From positions 992,001 to 1,056,000 of the forward strand of contig NZ_FMHY01000002.1 of NCBI RefSeq assembly GCF_900090225.1: a stretch of 64,000 bases of DNA, in the 5' to 3' direction. Of the stretch, positions 43,623-52,438 are shown piece by piece. The position numbers and the translations under genes were made by a program. Below the pieces are notes generated by a model. The model was not told the origin of the DNA and did not search any database. It worked only from the letters and a program-made list of their open reading frames with translations. Every line of letters starts with the position of its first letter. The first letter of the stretch is position 1. The stretch is from Micromonospora eburnea. Its GTDB lineage: Bacteria > Actinomycetota > Actinomycetes > Mycobacteriales > Micromonosporaceae.

Positions 43623-44000
43623 GTGCCCCGTGAACGACTCAGCACCCTGGCCATGCTGCCCAACGATGTCACCGATGCGCTGCTGTGGCGGCTGGCCTTT
43701 GACGTCGCCTCCGCCCACCAGCCCAACGAGCGCGGCGACTGCCGCAACCTCCAATGTCACGGGCAGCGCGGCATGTGCGCCGCCGCTCGCGCCGCCCGCC
43801 GCGCGATGACCGCCGCGCGCGCACCGCGAGCGACAGCGCCGCCCCCGCTACCTCATCGGGGCCGCACCGCCGTGGCCGGCCCATCCAAGCGCAGTTTCGC
43901 CGGCTGGTTCACCGCACGCTCGCCGATCGGGGTGACACGTCCGACCAGCCGTCCGGAGGCGCTGCCGCGCCGGTCGGATTCAGGGCGCGCGGTGGCGTGA
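43623..44000 (+). CDS. Small cysteine-containing protein typical of integrative elements
   Basis: This is a 125-residue frame with GTG start. The first 65 residues look genuine (LSTLAMLPNDVTDALLWRLAFDVASAHQ, and DCRNLQCHGQRGMCAAARAAR with three cysteines in a zinc-site-like spacing). I recall similar small proteins beside integrases of actinomycete elements, but cannot name a function. The C-terminal half is basic and less certain, and a frameshift near 43820 is possible. Confidence 0.5.
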   Translation: MPRERLSTLAMLPNDVTDALLWRLAFDVASAHQPNERGDCRNLQCHGQRGMCAAARAARRAMTAARAPRATAPPPLPHRGRTAVAGPSKRSFAGWFTARSPIGVTRPTSRPEALPRRSDSGRAVA

Positions 44001-44179
44001 CAGGCCCAGGTCTCCGTTGACGGAAAACGCCGCCGCGGCACATCCGGTGTGGCATCGTTGGCGAGATCCGGCCAGCGTGACCAGGTCATCAGCTAAGCGA
44101 GCCCTCCTCGATCATCCGACCTGCTGGACCTGTCGCCCTGGGCCTAGCCACTATCGCTCGGTGGATGACAACGCGTGAC

Positions 44180-44208
44180 GTGACGAAAAGTTTGGGCTTC
44201 GGTACCTT
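44180..44208 (+). promoter_or_regulatory. Likely promoter of the SMC-kinase operon (leaderless start)
   Basis: GTGACG (44180-44185), 17 bases and TACCTT (44203-44208) lie so close to GTG 44215 that transcription would begin at about the start codon. No ribosome site precedes that GTG, which fits a leaderless transcript. Confidence 0.4.
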
Positions 44209-44214
44209 CGGTAG

Positions 44215-45483
44215 GTGACCCAGCCGGAGATGGACCGAGATCCGAGCCTTGGCTCGTCGGATCGGGGAACTACGGCCCCACTCCCTCGATCCGCGCACCA
44301 GTTCCGCAGCAAGCGGGCTAGACATGCCGCGGCAGCCCTGGGGCCGCTGCTTCGTGAGGTGGGCGCGTTCGACTCCTCCGATGAGGATATTGACGCCGCG
44401 GTCGAGTTGTGCCGGTCCCTCATCGACCTGGATCCGGATGGACGTGGTGTTCCGACTCGACGTGTGTTCGAGCACCTGGCCGATCGGTTCCCGCGTGACC
44501 TCTTGGCTCGTCGCCTCAACGCCTTGATGCTGGGTGGAGCGGTCGCGAAGAAGAGCGACCGGCTCCATGAGCAGGATGTGCGTCTGGGTCTGTCGGGCTG
44601 GCTGGCCATCGCGTTGATCCCGTGGATCTCGACGATGTCTCGGCACAGGGCGCTGTTGGAGATGATGAACCGGACGGAGACCCGGGCTTCGGCACCCGGC
44701 GCAACCGCTGCGGATGTTCGGGCTGATCTGAACGATCTCAGCCGCATGCTGTCGGCCTATGCGAACGGGCTACGGCAGATCATTGAAGAGCGGGACGTCA
44801 AGGCAATGATGGAGCACGCCATTGACGTCGATGACGAACAAATCCGGGCGCGCGTCAGGCAGACCAGCAAGGCCGTCAACCGAGGATTCGAGTCGCAGCT
44901 CAATGATGCGCTCAAGCAGCTTCAGGCGGCAGCCAGCCGGTATGTGCGGCAGCAAGTGCGGCTGCTTCAGGCGTTGAAAGTGGTTCGAGGCTCTGTCCGG
45001 CTCTGGATCCGCAGCGACGAGGTACATGAAGTCCTCAAGAAAGCCTCGTTGGGCGACCTCGCCGTCCTTTGGGATGGCATCGCCTTCGACGAGTCTCCGT
45101 ACTGGATCGATCCCGCGAGAGTCATGAAGGCGGTCAGCGATCTGACGTTCGTCGAAGACGACGAACGCGTGCCAGAGGCATCGGACGATGCCGTCGAAGT
45201 CGGCGAGCCGTTCTTCGAGGACAACCTCCGTGATCTCGCTGAACAGCTACTCGACGGGCGTGACGAGATGGATCTGACGGAGTTTCTTCTGAGCCGCCCT
45301 TGGCCGGTTCCGGCCGTGGCCATCACGCAACTGTCCGCCTTGGCTGGCCTAGAGCTGGGCTACGACCTCGAATACGATCATATGATCGCCACTCTTGACG
45401 ATGGCCCGTCGACGCGCCTCGCAACCAAGATCATCCTACGCCGCGTGGCCGTTGTATCCCCGGCGCCGGGTGGCGGAGGGTGA
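44215..45483 (+). CDS. Kleisin/MukF (JetA)-like protein of an SMC complex
   Basis: The 422-residue protein has a winged-helix-like N-terminal region (about 55-125: DIDAAVELCRSLIDLDPDGR, then VFEHLADRFPRDLLARRLNALMLGG), long helices in the middle (about 160-300, including FESQLNDALKQLQAAASRYV), and an acidic C-terminal part. MukF and Wadjet JetA proteins have this plan and bridge the SMC heads. The assignment rests on architecture and on being first in an operon with an SMC-like ATPase and two small winged-helix-like proteins. The gap to the next gene is 3 bp. Confidence 0.5.
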   Translation: MTQPEMDRDPSLGSSDRGTTAPLPRSAHQFRSKRARHAAAALGPLLREVGAFDSSDEDIDAAVELCRSLIDLDPDGRGVPTRRVFEHLADRFPRDLLARRLNALMLGGAVAKKSDRLHEQDVRLGLSGWLAIALIPWISTMSRHRALLEMMNRTETRASAPGATAADVRADLNDLSRMLSAYANGLRQIIEERDVKAMMEHAIDVDDEQIRARVRQTSKAVNRGFESQLNDALKQLQAAASRYVRQQVRLLQALKVVRGSVRLWIRSDEVHEVLKKASLGDLAVLWDGIAFDESPYWIDPARVMKAVSDLTFVEDDERVPEASDDAVEVGEPFFEDNLRDLAEQLLDGRDEMDLTEFLLSRPWPVPAVAITQLSALAGLELGYDLEYDHMIATLDDGPSTRLATKIILRRVAVVSPAPGGGG

Positions 45484-45486
45484 GCA

Positions 45487-46017
45487 GTGAACAATACGTT
45501 GCCCGTGCAACTACAACTGGCGCTGCTGCGGCAGCGCGGCGTACGCGACGCCGAAGGCCAGCCCGTAGCGGAGATGGAGCGAGCCGCAGAAGCTGCAGGT
45601 CGACGGGTGCATGCGGTCGAGAGTCCCCATGGCGGTGCGCTCTTGGTCCTCGGCTGGGCTGGCCACGATCCGGGAGTCGGAAGCCAACCCCGGATCGCGC
45701 GACGACAGCTCACCATGGGAACTACCAAGGTTCTTATTGTCGGCCTGGCATTGCTGTCCGACGGCCGCCGTGGGCAGGCCACCACGTCCCTCGCGGAGAT
45801 TGCAGCCGTACTCGAATGGCTGACGGGAAAGTCGTCGGCGGGGGTCGTGGGCACAGCGATAGAGGTGCTGACACGTGCTGGCCTGCTGCACCTGTCTGGT
45901 GACGAGCTGACCCTGGGACCGGTCGCCCTTACCTGGGATACCCAGACCCGCGACACCGTGGGCGCAGCCGTCCAGAAACTGCATGAGTACCCGGGCTGGG
46001 AGGAACGGACCGCATGA
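45487..46017 (+). CDS. Small winged-helix-like (KITE/MukE-type) subunit, first
   Basis: The 176-residue protein has a possible winged helix at about 75-150: KVLIVGLALLSDGRRGQATT, SLAEIAAVLEWLTGKSSAGV, AIEVLTRAGLLHLSGDEL. KITE proteins (ScpB, MukE, JetB) are dimers of such folds that bind the kleisin. A second small protein of similar size follows with a 4-bp overlap, so the two may form a heterodimer instead of the usual homodimer. GTG 45487 has GGAGGG upstream. Confidence 0.45.
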   Translation: MNNTLPVQLQLALLRQRGVRDAEGQPVAEMERAAEAAGRRVHAVESPHGGALLVLGWAGHDPGVGSQPRIARRQLTMGTTKVLIVGLALLSDGRRGQATTSLAEIAAVLEWLTGKSSAGVVGTAIEVLTRAGLLHLSGDELTLGPVALTWDTQTRDTVGAAVQKLHEYPGWEERTA

Positions 46018-46622
46018 CGGTGGATACATCGGTGGATGACCCGATCGTCCTGGAGACGGTCCGAGCGTTGGAAGCAGCCAGCGCACCCCTTCGGCCGCAG
46101 GAGTGGTACGCGCTCGCCGACAGCCACTTGCGAACGATGGTCGAGCATCGCCTGCGGGCGATCGGACGTGAGCTCGTTGATGTGAGCGAGCACGACGGCA
46201 AGCCCGGCGGGTACCTCAGCGGCTGGTCGGACGAGGTGGCCCCGACCGTCGCCGCCCATCGCGGGGAACTGCAGACGAAGGATCTCGCTGTCCTCAGCAT
46301 GATCTACCTACACAGCCACATACTCGGCACACTACTCGGTGAACAGACCATCCCGTTGAGTGCCCAACTCGACGCCCACGAAGGGCCAGATGGCCGGGAT
46401 ATCGTCACAGCGGCGGAGCTCGGCGACTGTCTACGCACACTTCAATCGCACGAACTCATCGACCACGCCAAACGTCCCGGGCTCGCCCTGCGTCGGCTGT
46501 CTGTCTCGCAACGACGTCGACTGGATGAAAACCTGGTACTGCTGTGCCGGCCCAACAGTCTTTGGGCTCGGCAGATACGGCAGGACAGAGCACAGCAGCC
46601 GCAATCGGAGGCTGACGACTAG
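46014..46622 (+). CDS. Small winged-helix-like (KITE/MukE-type) subunit, second
   Basis: The 202-residue protein appears to have two helical winged-helix-like units (about 5-75 and 85-170: LAVLSMIYLHSHILGTLLGE, AELGDCLRTLQSHELIDHAK). This tandem plan recalls MukE/JetB. Its ATG overlaps the previous stop, and its TAG shares one base with the GTG of the SMC-like gene, so subunits are made together. The role is inferred from position. Confidence 0.45.
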   Translation: MTVDTSVDDPIVLETVRALEAASAPLRPQEWYALADSHLRTMVEHRLRAIGRELVDVSEHDGKPGGYLSGWSDEVAPTVAAHRGELQTKDLAVLSMIYLHSHILGTLLGEQTIPLSAQLDAHEGPDGRDIVTAAELGDCLRTLQSHELIDHAKRPGLALRRLSVSQRRRLDENLVLLCRPNSLWARQIRQDRAQQPQSEADD

Positions 46623-49600
46623 TGTTCACTCCCAAGTTGCCCATCGAGACCGCAGATCTCGGCCTCATCGGCAACCGCAGCCTGCGCGCCTTTCAGATGA
46701 TCCGAGTCGGCCGCCATCCCAGCTCTGTGTTCCTACTTCCTTACGGTGGCATTTGGTTGATTACTGGCCGGGGCCCTGGGTCCGGGTCCAACGGCGTCGG
46801 CAAGACCGTGCTGCTGGCAGCGTTGACGCTGCTCAACGGAGATCCACAGTGGCGAGGCGAGGCGGGTGTTGGGCCATACGCGGCGCGCCTGCTGTTCGAT
46901 CGCAAACGCGCGAAGGTCAGCGACACCAGTTATCCCGATGCCCTCCGCGGATATCTGATCGGTGTTTACCTACACGGCCGCCGCCCATCTGATGCGATCA
47001 CCGTTATGATGCGTATCCAGCGTCACGACTCGCGATATGTGCAGGTGCGATGGGGCGACGGCGTGCTCCTGGCAGAAGGGCAGACCGAGTCCGATCGCGT
47101 GCTGGCCGCCGACGCGATCTGGGAAAACATGCGCGGTGGCGAACAACTAGGCCCAAAGAACTACGCAGACGTCCTATTCGGGTCCTCGCCGCGATGCCTG
47201 GCCTACATTCGTGCACGCGGCAGCGAAGACAACCAAGACACTGGAATACTGGCACTCGGCCAGCAGCAGTTCCGCCCAGCCGATCTGGCCAACCACATCA
47301 TCGCCCTGTCCGGACACCAACAAGCCGTCATCGAGGAGCGCAAGTCCCGCCAAGAAGTCGCCGCCGAAGAGCTGTTTCTGACGAGGATGAAGCGTGACGA
47401 CGCCGACCTCAAGGTCAAGGAGCGCCAGCAGCTCGCAGACATCGAATCACGAAAGCGGGCGCGTGCCCACATGGACGTAGCGGCAACGCACTGGCAGGAA
47501 TTCCTCGGCATCGGCAGCGTCCTGGAGCGTAGGCGAGAGGCCGACCTGCGCGCGGCCGTGGGCCAACTTGAATCGGCGATTCTCCAGATGGAGGCCGAGG
47601 TCGAAGTCAAGGAGCGCGAACTACGGGAACTGCCGTCCATCGACCAGCTCGCCCGACAACACGCCCACGACCGCGGTCTCCGCGAGCGCGCCCACGCTCA
47701 GCTGGAGAAACTGACGAAGGAGCAGGGCGAGAAGGAACTGCGGCAGCGACAATTGGCCACTGAGCATGGCGAGCTGGAGGCGAAGGCGGCGCACGCTTTG
47801 GGTCTCACGGTCGCCGAGGCCGACCAGCAGCTGCAGGACGCCAAGGAGCGTGAAACCAAGGCCGTCGCCGGCGCGGTCCTGCAGGAGCAACAGCTGAAAG
47901 CTGCCCGGCAGGAGCTCGATCAGATCCGGGCAGGCAGACACGGTGAGTCCGGCATGGTTCTGGCCGCTCTCGAAGACGAAGGCATTGACGCCCGGCGCCT
48001 CGTCGATCTCATCACATTGGACGACACTCGGCGGGCGGTGTGGGAGGCGCGGCTGAGTCCGTTCGCACACGCGGTGGTCATCTCCGCCACCTGCACGGAA
48101 ACCGCGGACCGAGCTCGCCAGGTACTTGAACAGCATCCGGGTATCCCTGCGCTCATGCTGGAGCAGGATCTCGATGGTTTCCAGATGGTGTCGCCGGGTG
48201 ACGGTGGCCCGCTCGACGCGCTGCTGGGCACGCTCGCCGCGCGTATGCAGGAGAAGACGTCGGTTGCCGTGTTCGACGAGCGGCTCGGCTTGCATATTTG
48301 GGGCGGGTTCGAGATTCCCCTGACAGATCGTCGTGCTGCCATCCGGGCGGCGGAGGACCGTGTCGACGAACGTCGCAAGGAGTGGGAAGCCGCCACAAAG
48401 GAGGGGCAGGCGGCCACCAAACGCAGGCAGACAGCCGAACGCGTCGTTGAGGGCGCCCGTGCAGTGGTGCGGCTCACCGCAGTCATGGAGGAAAAAGACC
48501 AAGTCGACGAAAGGCTGTTGCAGCTCACCAAAGCGATCCCGGTGGCGGAGAAGGACGAGAACGACGCACGTCAAGTGGAAGCCGAGTCGAAACGAGCTCA
48601 TGACGAACATGCCGAACGTAGGGCCGGTCTCGTCACCGCCATCACGAAACTGAAGACCGACGGCGACGACAATCTCGCCTTAAGGAGGCTGGGCCTGGCC
48701 GCGGCGCGTGACCGGGCCAGCAAGCAAGCCGAGACCGCCCGCCAATGGCGGCAGCATGCCGGAATCGTCGACGCCGCAGCGGCCGCTGAAGGCTTCGATA
48801 CCACGGGCGTCGAGGCAGACGAGCGCACTCGCGACGCCAGGCTGCACGACGCATGCTCCTCGTTGCGGCGAGCTATCGAATGCGTTGTGACGCATCCGGC
48901 CGCCAGCCGACAGCAAGAACCGCCAGCGGAGGAGGCGCCGGACTTCGGCTCGTACGACGGACATGTCGCAGAGTTGAACGCGGAAATCAACCGCATGCAC
49001 GCGTGGTGCGCGGAGCACAAGACTGCCGCAGAGGCCAGTAGGCCGTTCGACGCCGTAACGACGCCGTTGAGGGAGTGGCTGAACTGGTACGGAGAAAACG
49101 ACACCGCCGACGAGCAGGACATCCGAGTTCGGCAGAGGGACCGCGAGAAGAGCATCGAGGCTCGCGAGAAACTAACCGAAGAAACCCGCCTGTGGCTGGT
49201 CAGCCAACGAGAACTTCAAATTCGATTGATCACAGATGCGTTCAAGAGCGCGGAAGAGCAGCTCAACCTGCTACTCAGCGTCGCCGGACGTGATCGTGTG
49301 GCCCTCCGCTTCACGTACGTCGATCTCGGGAACCCCGATCTGCCGCTCAAGTGGGAAGTTCGTCCGGAATGGGTTCTACCAGCCGGGGAGACGGTCGACT
49401 ACAGCGCGTCACCAAACACGGCAGAACTCATCATCCTGCACACCCTGCTCGCCGTCTCATCCATGGTCTCCGCGACCCAACCCCAGGGCCGGATGGTCGT
49501 CGTCGACGAGTCAGGCAACAACCTGGACGGCAGCAACCTGCGCCGCTTGGCTGGAATCCTTGAACATGTCGCCGCCCGGTACGGCCTCACCGTCGTCTTG

Positions 49601-49762
49601 GCCTGCCAGGATGTCTACGCCCACCTCGTCGCCCCGCATACGGCTAGCCTCGTCAAGCTCCTGCGGCTAGGTAGCAACGACGTGCTCAACGCCCGTCCCG
49701 CCGTCGTGCACGGGCCCGACGAGCCAGAACTGGTAAAGCACTTCGCCCCATATCTGAAGTGA
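46622..49762 (+). CDS. SMC/MukB (JetC)-like ATPase
   Basis: The 1046-residue protein has an N-terminal ATP-binding half (Walker A GPGSGSNGVGKT at 51-62) and a C-terminal half with ASPNTAELIILHTLLAVSS (signature-like) and Walker B GRMVVVDESGNNLD (about 955-968). Between them lie two long charged coiled coils (about 250-430 and 595-720) around a globular hinge-like region (about 440-590). This is the plan of SMC, MukB and Wadjet JetC, which extrude or trap DNA loops. The alternating overlaps mark it as the core of the operon. No JetD-like gene is present nearby. Confidence 0.75.
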   Translation: MFTPKLPIETADLGLIGNRSLRAFQMIRVGRHPSSVFLLPYGGIWLITGRGPGSGSNGVGKTVLLAALTLLNGDPQWRGEAGVGPYAARLLFDRKRAKVSDTSYPDALRGYLIGVYLHGRRPSDAITVMMRIQRHDSRYVQVRWGDGVLLAEGQTESDRVLAADAIWENMRGGEQLGPKNYADVLFGSSPRCLAYIRARGSEDNQDTGILALGQQQFRPADLANHIIALSGHQQAVIEERKSRQEVAAEELFLTRMKRDDADLKVKERQQLADIESRKRARAHMDVAATHWQEFLGIGSVLERRREADLRAAVGQLESAILQMEAEVEVKERELRELPSIDQLARQHAHDRGLRERAHAQLEKLTKEQGEKELRQRQLATEHGELEAKAAHALGLTVAEADQQLQDAKERETKAVAGAVLQEQQLKAARQELDQIRAGRHGESGMVLAALEDEGIDARRLVDLITLDDTRRAVWEARLSPFAHAVVISATCTETADRARQVLEQHPGIPALMLEQDLDGFQMVSPGDGGPLDALLGTLAARMQEKTSVAVFDERLGLHIWGGFEIPLTDRRAAIRAAEDRVDERRKEWEAATKEGQAATKRRQTAERVVEGARAVVRLTAVMEEKDQVDERLLQLTKAIPVAEKDENDARQVEAESKRAHDEHAERRAGLVTAITKLKTDGDDNLALRRLGLAAARDRASKQAETARQWRQHAGIVDAAAAAEGFDTTGVEADERTRDARLHDACSSLRRAIECVVTHPAASRQQEPPAEEAPDFGSYDGHVAELNAEINRMHAWCAEHKTAAEASRPFDAVTTPLREWLNWYGENDTADEQDIRVRQRDREKSIEAREKLTEETRLWLVSQRELQIRLITDAFKSAEEQLNLLLSVAGRDRVALRFTYVDLGNPDLPLKWEVRPEWVLPAGETVDYSASPNTAELIILHTLLAVSSMVSATQPQGRMVVVDESGNNLDGSNLRRLAGILEHVAARYGLTVVLACQDVYAHLVAPHTASLVKLLRLGSNDVLNARPAVVHGPDEPELVKHFAPYLK

Positions 49763-49765
49763 GCG

Positions 49766-51169
49766 ATGCGGAGCATGAGTCAGACCACGGTAATCGCGAC
49801 GCAGCCACAAGAGATCGCCGGCCTACCCCGACAGCTTGCAGCCTTCCCGGTCTACCGAATCACCGAACGCGCCGGCGGTGCGACGAAGCACACGCTCATC
49901 CGTGTCCATATCCGCCCAGCCGTCGAGCCGGCCATCGAACAGTGGCAGGCAGCACTCAACAAGATCCCCGACCCGACGCGCGTATGGCTGCTCCGAGAGC
50001 GGTCGCGCAAGGCGACCAGCATCGTCAACCGTCTCAAGGACCAGACGATGCAGCTGACCTACCAGTGGTGTTTGGACGGCTTGATCTCCTTCGAGGCCGA
50101 ACCTCCGGCCCGCCTCGGCGCGGAACACGGACGTCTTGTCCAATGGAAACTGGCCGACGACGTCTCCGCCTACGTCGAACGTGACAAACAAGACAGAACT
50201 CTGCAACGAAAAACGATGCACGATGAGGCGCGTCAACTGACAGCCACCTTGGCCGCCCACCCGATCACCGATCTGCTGGCAGACCCGGACAGTCACGACC
50301 TGTCCACCCTCGGACACCTCCTCACCGTTGGTCGCTCGCTTCTGAATCCTGACAGCACCATCCGCCAAATGACGAACAGCGGACCGCTGCATCGGCTCAC
50401 CAGAGGGCACCAGTTGGTTCACCTGCTCGCACGAGGCGAACAGCGGGACTACCGCCCCGACAGCGAGCTTGCACGCGGCGGCCAGGCGGTCGTGGTCAGG
50501 GCCACCCACAAAGTCACGAAGGTCCCCGTCGCCATCAAGAGGCTTAAAGCCCGAAACGACGACTCCGTTGCCCGTATGCGCCGAGAAATCGAAGCCACCA
50601 CACGATTCGGCGCCCATCGCAACATCGTCCCGGTGCTAGACGCTAGCCGCGACGGTGACTGGTTCGTCATGCCGATCGCGGAGGCAACGGCCAAGGACCA
50701 CGCGACACAGCTGAGGAATCCAGACCACCTACGCCTGCTGATTCGGGCGATCATCGACGGACTTCGCGAGCCGCATGAGGCGGGGTGGATCCACCGAGAT
50801 CTCAAGCCCGAGAACCTTCTCATGGTCAACGGCCACTGGGCGATCGCAGACTGGGGAATCGGCAGACGCCCGCGCGGCCTGACAAGCACACCGGGACGCA
50901 CACATACGGGCAGTCTGTACGGCACGGAAGGCTACGCGGCCCCGGAGTCTTCGCACGATGCCCACGACGTCGGGCCTCAAACGGACATTTACAGCATCGG
51001 CCAGATCATCGGAGCGGTCATCACCGGACGACAGCCGCTGCCTAACATCCCACTACTTCCCGACGACACACGATGGAGAGAAATCGTGCAGGCAGCCACG
51101 CAGTTCCACGCCGCGCGCAGACCTGCAACAGTCGACGAACTCCTACACCTAGTGGAGCGTGTCTGGTGA
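49766..51169 (+). CDS. Hanks-type Ser/Thr protein kinase with unknown N-terminal domain
   Basis: The 467-residue soluble protein has no family I know in residues 1-230. A kinase domain follows: a glycine-loop-like ARGGQAVVVRA, Lys258 in VAIKRLK, the REIEA helix, HRDLKPENLL with Asp345, DWG (Asp362) in place of DFG, and GTEGYAAPE. It has no membrane anchor or PASTA repeats, unlike housekeeping PknB. It starts 3 bp after the SMC-like gene and overlaps the next gene by 4 bp, so it is part of the operon. Catalytic residues are intact. Substrates may be the SMC subunits or the next gene product; this is inference. Confidence 0.8.
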   Translation: MRSMSQTTVIATQPQEIAGLPRQLAAFPVYRITERAGGATKHTLIRVHIRPAVEPAIEQWQAALNKIPDPTRVWLLRERSRKATSIVNRLKDQTMQLTYQWCLDGLISFEAEPPARLGAEHGRLVQWKLADDVSAYVERDKQDRTLQRKTMHDEARQLTATLAAHPITDLLADPDSHDLSTLGHLLTVGRSLLNPDSTIRQMTNSGPLHRLTRGHQLVHLLARGEQRDYRPDSELARGGQAVVVRATHKVTKVPVAIKRLKARNDDSVARMRREIEATTRFGAHRNIVPVLDASRDGDWFVMPIAEATAKDHATQLRNPDHLRLLIRAIIDGLREPHEAGWIHRDLKPENLLMVNGHWAIADWGIGRRPRGLTSTPGRTHTGSLYGTEGYAAPESSHDAHDVGPQTDIYSIGQIIGAVITGRQPLPNIPLLPDDTRWREIVQAATQFHAARRPATVDELLHLVERVW

Positions 51170-52173
51170 GCGCCGAAAGCCCGCAGTCGGCGGCAACCCG
51201 CGTTGCGCTGGAGCCGTTCTTCCTCCACCGCGAACAAGTCATGGGAATCCTGGGCTCACAGCGTATATTCGATCACCGCCAACGATCAACCGATGACTGG
51301 TCGACACCTCATTCCTTAGCGACAGCACTAGGCGAGGCTCTGCCACAGCTCGGAATCGGGGAACTACAAAATGCCATCCACGCCGATGGCGTGCAGCTGG
51401 GCCAGGTCGTGGGTATCGAGCAAGAATTCGACTTCCGCCGGGCCAAGGAGCGAGACTGCCCGGGCGACATGCCGATCGATTTCACAGCAAGACTCAACAC
51501 CGATGCCGAGACCACGATCCGTGGAACATTCAACGCGGCCCGGCTGGCGGCTGATTCATCAGCGGGAAACGTAACCGGCCGCAAGCACGCGTACATCATC
51601 GGAACCGTGACCGCGCGCGACAGAACCATGGTGCATCTGAGGCCGGTGTTCGTCGGCATCCGCTCCTACGTCGAGGACGACGAGTCCGCTCTATTCGGAA
51701 TCAGTTCTCCGCGCCGTGTCTACCCAAGTGAAGTAGACCAGTTTCGGCACATCAACTTCGCGGAGCCCTGTACGTCATCCGATCTGCAGAAACTCGAACA
51801 AACGCCAGAAGAAGTTGTCAAGAACTCCATAGCGGTACTTCTTGGTGAACCGTACGTTCCCAAAGATTGGGGCGGCGAGAGATCCGACCTCTACACTAGT
51901 ACGATGTTCGTTCGAGGTGTCCAGGTATCTACTGCATGGCTGTTTAAGGGGCCAGGGTCTCGAGGACCGATGACCGTCAGAACTCTGGGCAGCCGCGGAG
52001 ACCAGATTGTTCGACTATTCAGTGAGCCGGCCGACGTGCTTGTGCTCCAACATTATCGGGAGATAACCACTGCGGTGATTAGCATGATGGAGGCTCATGC
52101 TCATGATTCGCGCCGTCCGCGCCGGTTCATGATTCTCGACGGCGCAGACACCGCAAGAATTCTGCGAGGCTGA
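51166..52173 (+). CDS. Unknown protein, last gene of the SMC-kinase operon
   Basis: The 335-residue product is not recognised. It has helices in the first 110 residues (SLATALGEALPQLGIGEL), a beta-rich middle with charged patches (KHAYIIGTVTARDRTMVHL) and a C-terminal part ending MILDGADTARILRG. The start is GTG overlapping the kinase stop (GTGA). It has no signal peptide or membrane helix. In such an operon it could be a kinase substrate, a DNA-end sensor or an effector. Base use is less GC-rich at its 3' end. Confidence 0.6.
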   Translation: MSAESPQSAATRVALEPFFLHREQVMGILGSQRIFDHRQRSTDDWSTPHSLATALGEALPQLGIGELQNAIHADGVQLGQVVGIEQEFDFRRAKERDCPGDMPIDFTARLNTDAETTIRGTFNAARLAADSSAGNVTGRKHAYIIGTVTARDRTMVHLRPVFVGIRSYVEDDESALFGISSPRRVYPSEVDQFRHINFAEPCTSSDLQKLEQTPEEVVKNSIAVLLGEPYVPKDWGGERSDLYTSTMFVRGVQVSTAWLFKGPGSRGPMTVRTLGSRGDQIVRLFSEPADVLVLQHYREITTAVISMMEAHAHDSRRPRRFMILDGADTARILRG

Positions 52174-52438
52174 GCGGACCCTGGACCCGGAGCGCCGACG
52201 TCTTCGCATTCTGCGGATGCAATCCTCACGGCTCGGTCGAACGTCCTCGGTAGTATCCGCGGCGTTCTGGATCGCCTAAGCCATAGGTGACAGGCGGCGC
52301 TCGTCGTGAGGACCATGAGGTGTCCCGGCACACCCTTGGTCGGCAAGCGCGGGTACGACACGCGTCCACGGCAGCCGCACCACACTCCCAGCGGCTAGCC
52401 TCCCAGCGTCCGGTGTCCTTAACTCTGCGAGCCACAAA

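Noticed and set aside
43754..44020. Alternative frame for the second half of the small gene after the integrase
   Set aside because: It could be the true continuation after a frameshift, but there is no way to choose between the frames from sequence alone, so it is not listed as a gene.
44215..49762. A straightforward call of a complete Wadjet (JetABCD) system
   Set aside because: There is no JetD-like gene, there are two small subunits instead of one, and a kinase follows. The JetA/B equivalence rests on architecture only.
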